This document shows positions 7,034-9,098 of a stretch of DNA of 9,098 nucleotides, piece after piece. Source of the stretch: a bacterium. Lineage in GTDB: Bacteria; Thermosulfidibacterota; Thermosulfidibacteria; Thermosulfidibacterales; JALWSI01. The position numbers were made by a program, and so were the translations under genes. Every line of letters starts with the position of its first letter. The first letter of the stretch is position 1. Below the pieces are notes generated by a model. That model made no database searches. It had not been told where the DNA came from and saw nothing but the letters and a program-made list of their open reading frames with translations. The stretch lies in contig JALWSI010000022.1 in assembly GCA_027080315.1 (NCBI GenBank), positions 1 through 9,098 of the forward strand, read 5' to 3'.

Positions 7034-8335
7034 ATGAGGTTAAGCAGATCGCAAGAGATTTACAAAGAGGCCCTTACCTGGCTGCCGGGGGGAGTGAATA
7101 GCCCCGTTAGGGCCTTCAAATCCGTGGGCGGCTCACCGGTGGTTATGGCCAAGGGCAAGGGCCCCCGGATCTGGGATGCAGATGGAAACAGCTACATTGA
7201 TTATGTTGCCTCTTGGGGGCCCCTTATTCTGGGACACGCCCATCCAGAGGTGGTTGAGGCTGTGTGTGTGGCGGCTGAGAAGGGTACCAGCTTTGGAGCC
7301 CTCACCGATATGGAGGTGAAGATGGCCAAACAGGTGGTTGATGCCGTGCCCTCAATGGAGATGGTGAGATTCGTGAACTCGGGAACAGAGGCCACCATGA
7401 GCGCCATAAGGCTTGCCCGGGGGGTTACCGGCCGCAGCAAGATCGTGAAGTTTGAAGGGTGTTACCACGGGCACGTTGATTATCTATTGGCAAAAGCAGG
7501 CTCGGGGGTGCTCACCTTTGCCCTGCCGGGGACCCCGGGAGTGCCAGAGAGCTTCACTGCAGAGACCCTTATTGCGAGGTTCAACGACCTGAGCAGCGTG
7601 GAGGAGCTGTTTGATAAAAATAGAGACCAGATTGCCGCGGTGATTCTTGAGCCAATCATGTGCAATGCCGGGGTGATTTTGCCTGAACCTGGTTTCTTGG
7701 AGGGATTGAGAGAGATCACCAAAAAGAATAACGCCCTGCTCATCTTTGACGAGGTGATAACCGGCTTCAGGGTTGCCTACGGAGGGGCCCAGGAGCTCTA
7801 CGGTATAACCCCCGACCTCACCTGTTTGGGCAAGATTATCGGGGGGGGGCTTCCTGTGGGGGCCTACGGAGGCAGAAGAGACCTCATGGAGCAGGTGGCC
7901 CCAGTGGGAGATGTTTACCAGGCAGGCACCCTCTCTGGTAATCCCTTGGCCATGGCTGCTGGCTCAAAGACCCTTGAGATCCTGGCAAGGCCGGGAACAT
8001 ACCAGCGGCTTGAAGAACTCGGGGCCAAGGCAGAGGTTTCAATAAAGGGAGTTTTGGACGAGCATGGCGTTAAGGCCACCCTTAACAGAGTGGGCTCGGT
8101 GATGTGTCTATTCTTCACCCATAGTCCTGTTAAGAGCTACCAGGATGCCTTAACCTCCAATACAGACCTTTACGCCGCCTATTTCTGGAAGATGCTTGAA
8201 AACGGGGTGTATCTTGCTCCTTCTCAGTTTGAAGCGGCCTTCATTTCGTGTGTCCACGGAGACCAGGAGCTGGAGGAGACCGTAAGGGCAATTGAGAGGT
8301 CCATTGAGGCCCTAAAGAAGGATAACCTCTTGTAG
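7034..8335 (+). CDS. hemL: Glutamate-1-semialdehyde 2,1-aminomutase
   Basis: HemL is a PLP enzyme that converts glutamate-1-semialdehyde to 5-aminolevulinate, the last C5-pathway step feeding haem, sirohaem and cobalamin synthesis. The 433 residues match the family from end to end: LPGGVNSPVRAF, DYVASWGPLILGH, MVRFVNSGTEATMSAIRLARG, KFEGCYHGHVD, FDEVITGFRV with the PLP-binding Asp239, and LTCLGKIIGGGLPVGAYGG with Lys267 as the PLP lysine. LAPSQFEAAFIS is near the end. The ATG at 7034 has GGGGAGG five bases upstream (7022-7028) and gives the usual N-terminus. A GTG at 7016 that overlaps the preceding stop would add six residues and has no good Shine-Dalgarno. The segment after the strand preceding FDEVITG reads EPIMCNAGV rather than the commoner EPVAGNMGV, a small deviation. 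It is probably co-transcribed with glyQ and the CNNM gene. Confidence 0.96.
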   Translation: MRLSRSQEIYKEALTWLPGGVNSPVRAFKSVGGSPVVMAKGKGPRIWDADGNSYIDYVASWGPLILGHAHPEVVEAVCVAAEKGTSFGALTDMEVKMAKQVVDAVPSMEMVRFVNSGTEATMSAIRLARGVTGRSKIVKFEGCYHGHVDYLLAKAGSGVLTFALPGTPGVPESFTAETLIARFNDLSSVEELFDKNRDQIAAVILEPIMCNAGVILPEPGFLEGLREITKKNNALLIFDEVITGFRVAYGGAQELYGITPDLTCLGKIIGGGLPVGAYGGRRDLMEQVAPVGDVYQAGTLSGNPLAMAAGSKTLEILARPGTYQRLEELGAKAEVSIKGVLDEHGVKATLNRVGSVMCLFFTHSPVKSYQDALTSNTDLYAAYFWKMLENGVYLAPSQFEAAFISCVHGDQELEETVRAIERSIEALKKDNLL

Positions 8336-8376
8336 CTTCGGGGGTTGGAGTTTGAGAAAATTTTTACAAGCAGGGG

Positions 8377-8405
8377 TTGACTGCAACACACCCCCTTGCT
8401 ACAAG
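8377..8405 (+). promoter_or_regulatory. Probable promoter of the atpZ-atpI-atpB cluster
   Basis: TTGACT (8377-8382) and TACAAG (8400-8405) are separated by 17 bases. The -35 box matches five of six positions, the -10 four of six. It lies in the 117-base gap after hemL and would give a leader of about 40 bases before the predicted atpZ start. The rest of the gap holds short GGGG/CCCC inverted repeats but no clear terminator for the upstream operon. Confidence 0.5.
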
Positions 8406-8452
8406 GAGCCCCGTTTCCAGCAGGGGATTAAGGAAGGCTTGAGGAGAGGGTA

Positions 8453-8719
8453 ATCGCAAAAGGCGGTAGATGGTTAAAAGAACTCATCAACCTCAGCTCC
8501 TTGGGTCTTACCCTGGCGATTGCAACCATGATAGGGTTTGGGTTGGGGGTCTATGTAGACCACAAGTTTCACACCAACCCATGGGGATCGTTGGGAGGGC
8601 TTCTGCTGGGTGTTGCATCGGGGTTTTACACCTTAGTGAAAGAGTCGTTGAAGGGCATGCGTAAGGCCGAGAGGGAGGATGAGAGGGCAAAGGATGGTTC
8701 TGGCGAAGATGGAGAGTAG
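8453..8719 (+). CDS. atpZ: AtpZ/AtpI-family F0F1-ATPase accessory protein (predicted ATC start)
   Basis: The product is a small two-helix membrane protein of about 88 residues: WLKELINLSSLGLTLAIATM, then IGFGLGVYVDHKF, a short turn TNPWGS, and LGGLLLGVASGFYTLVKE, followed by a charged tail rich in Lys, Glu and Asp. This is the AtpZ/AtpI-like layout (putative F0F1-ATPase subunit, Ca2+/Mg2+ transporter family) found at the head of atp operons. The only ordinary start in frame is a TTG at 8501, with no Shine-Dalgarno, and it would remove the conserved LKELINLSSLG segment. The frame runs back to a TAA at 8429-8431 without ATG, GTG or TTG. GAGGAG at 8441-8446 is six bases before ATC at 8453, giving (M)AKGGRWLKEL. 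I therefore place the start at ATC. It overlaps the start of the next gene. Confidence 0.8.
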   Translation: MAKGGRWLKELINLSSLGLTLAIATMIGFGLGVYVDHKFHTNPWGSLGGLLLGVASGFYTLVKESLKGMRKAEREDERAKDGSGEDGE

Positions 8720-9053
8720 GGGATGGATTCTGCTGGGCGTTTTTCTCGTGTTGAGTGTGGCCTGGTTGGATCCCAAGGTTACCCTGGGAGTTGCTGTGGG
8801 AGGAGTTCTTGCCCTCTGCGATTTTGGTCTTATGCGACGGTTTCTCGCTCCAGCCGTTAGAAACGGCGCTGGCAAAGGGGCTCTTTTCGTTCTGCAAGCA
8901 ATCAAGTATCTGGTGATGGGAGCGGTGTTGGGAACCCTGTTCTGGTTCAAGGTTATCAACCCCATTGCTTCGGTTGTGGGGCTTTCAATCATGTTCCTGA
9001 TACCCCTTCTTCACTTGTTTGACTTAAAACGAGAGCTTGAGGAGGTTGCCTAA
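8694..9053 (+). CDS. atpI: ATP synthase subunit I-like membrane protein
   Basis: This protein of about 119 residues has four predicted hydrophobic helices: ILLGVFLVLSVAWL, VTLGVAVGGVLALCDFGLM, FVLQAIKYLVMGAVLGTLFW and VVGLSIMFLIPLLHLF. A short acidic-basic tail follows. The layout and its position between atpZ and a probable atpB fit the ATP synthase I-chain family, which assists assembly of the c-ring and is not part of the finished enzyme. Sequence motifs are weak in this family, so the call rests mainly on topology and context. In-frame ATGs at 8679, 8694 and 8709 are possible. I chose 8694 because AGAGGG lies about six bases upstream, whereas 8679 directly abuts GGAGG. Any of them overlaps the end of atpZ, indicating coupled translation. 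Confidence 0.78.
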   Translation: MVLAKMESRGWILLGVFLVLSVAWLDPKVTLGVAVGGVLALCDFGLMRRFLAPAVRNGAGKGALFVLQAIKYLVMGAVLGTLFWFKVINPIASVVGLSIMFLIPLLHLFDLKRELEEVA

Positions 9054-9058
9054 GTCCT

Positions 9059-9098
9059 ATGTACGAACCTTATGTTATCAATCCTTTAGGTCATGGTT
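9059..9098 (+). CDS. atpB: Probable start of ATP synthase F0 subunit a, cut by window edge
   Basis: An ATG at 9059, five bases after the atpI stop, opens a frame reading MYEPYVINPLGHG to the window end. AGGAGG at 9040-9045 is 13 bases upstream, a little far. Subunit a (proton channel) normally follows atpZ-atpI in split F0 clusters. Thirteen residues are too few to identify it by sequence, so the name rests on gene order. Confidence 0.5.
   Translation, partial: MYEPYVINPLGHG

Noticed and set aside
3280-8357. Near-identical 16-base words (GGGTTGGAGTATGAGA at 3280-3295 and GGGTTGGAGTTTGAGA at 8342-8357), both just after stop codons
   Set aside because: About one such pair with a single mismatch is expected by chance in a window this size, and no third copy or hairpin supports a repeat family.
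8470-8664. ATG-started open frame overlapping atpZ in another frame
   Set aside because: Its product shows no membrane segments or family features, while the overlapping frame encodes the conserved AtpZ sequence. I also considered it as evidence of a frameshift into atpZ, but the conserved residues WLKEL are already in the atpZ frame at the position of this ATG.

Overview
The window is a stretch of ordinary-looking bacterial chromosome, roughly half GC and densely packed. It holds eight complete genes, a ninth cut by the left edge, and the probable first codons of a tenth at the right edge. An atpZ-atpI-(atpB) F0 cluster, a HemL of the C5 pathway, a two-subunit-type glycyl-tRNA synthetase alpha chain and an NtrC-type response regulator point to a Gram-negative, deltaproteobacteria/Desulfobacterota-like organism. 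That placement is an inference from gene content only. No mobile element, CRISPR array, rRNA or tRNA gene was seen.

Left part (1-3268, all +). The 3' part of an ArnT/PMT-like membrane glycosyltransferase is followed, after a 102-base gap, by a tight three-gene operon: lrgA-like, lrgB-like and a FadR/PdhR-type GntR regulator. The gap contains a perfect ATTGGT-N3-ACCAAT palindrome, the kind of operator used by PdhR/LldR-type regulators. A third half-site makes a second, overlapping palindrome. Operator, transporter pair and regulator together look like a self-regulated module for export or uptake of pyruvate or a similar small acid.

Middle (3349-4674, -). A stand-alone NtrC-family response regulator converges on that operon. 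Its receiver, Walker A, arginine fingers and Fis-type DNA-binding domain look intact. The sigma-54-contacting GAFTGA loop is deleted and the Walker B glutamate is glutamine, so it probably does not work as a normal sigma-54 activator. It is transcribed divergently from glyQ.

Right part (4791-9098, all +). A near-consensus sigma-70 promoter drives glyQ, which is followed by a CNNM/CorC-type CBS-domain membrane protein and hemL, with almost no gaps. glyS is not next to glyQ. After 117 bases holding a probable promoter come atpZ, atpI and the presumed start of atpB.

The most unusual observation is at the starts of the CNNM gene and atpZ. In both, the conserved N-terminus extends upstream of every ATG, GTG or TTG in frame, and an in-frame stop bounds the extension. 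A good Shine-Dalgarno sequence sits in front of an ATA (CNNM) and an ATC (atpZ) codon. Two such cases in 9 kb suggest rare AUH initiation codons in this genome.
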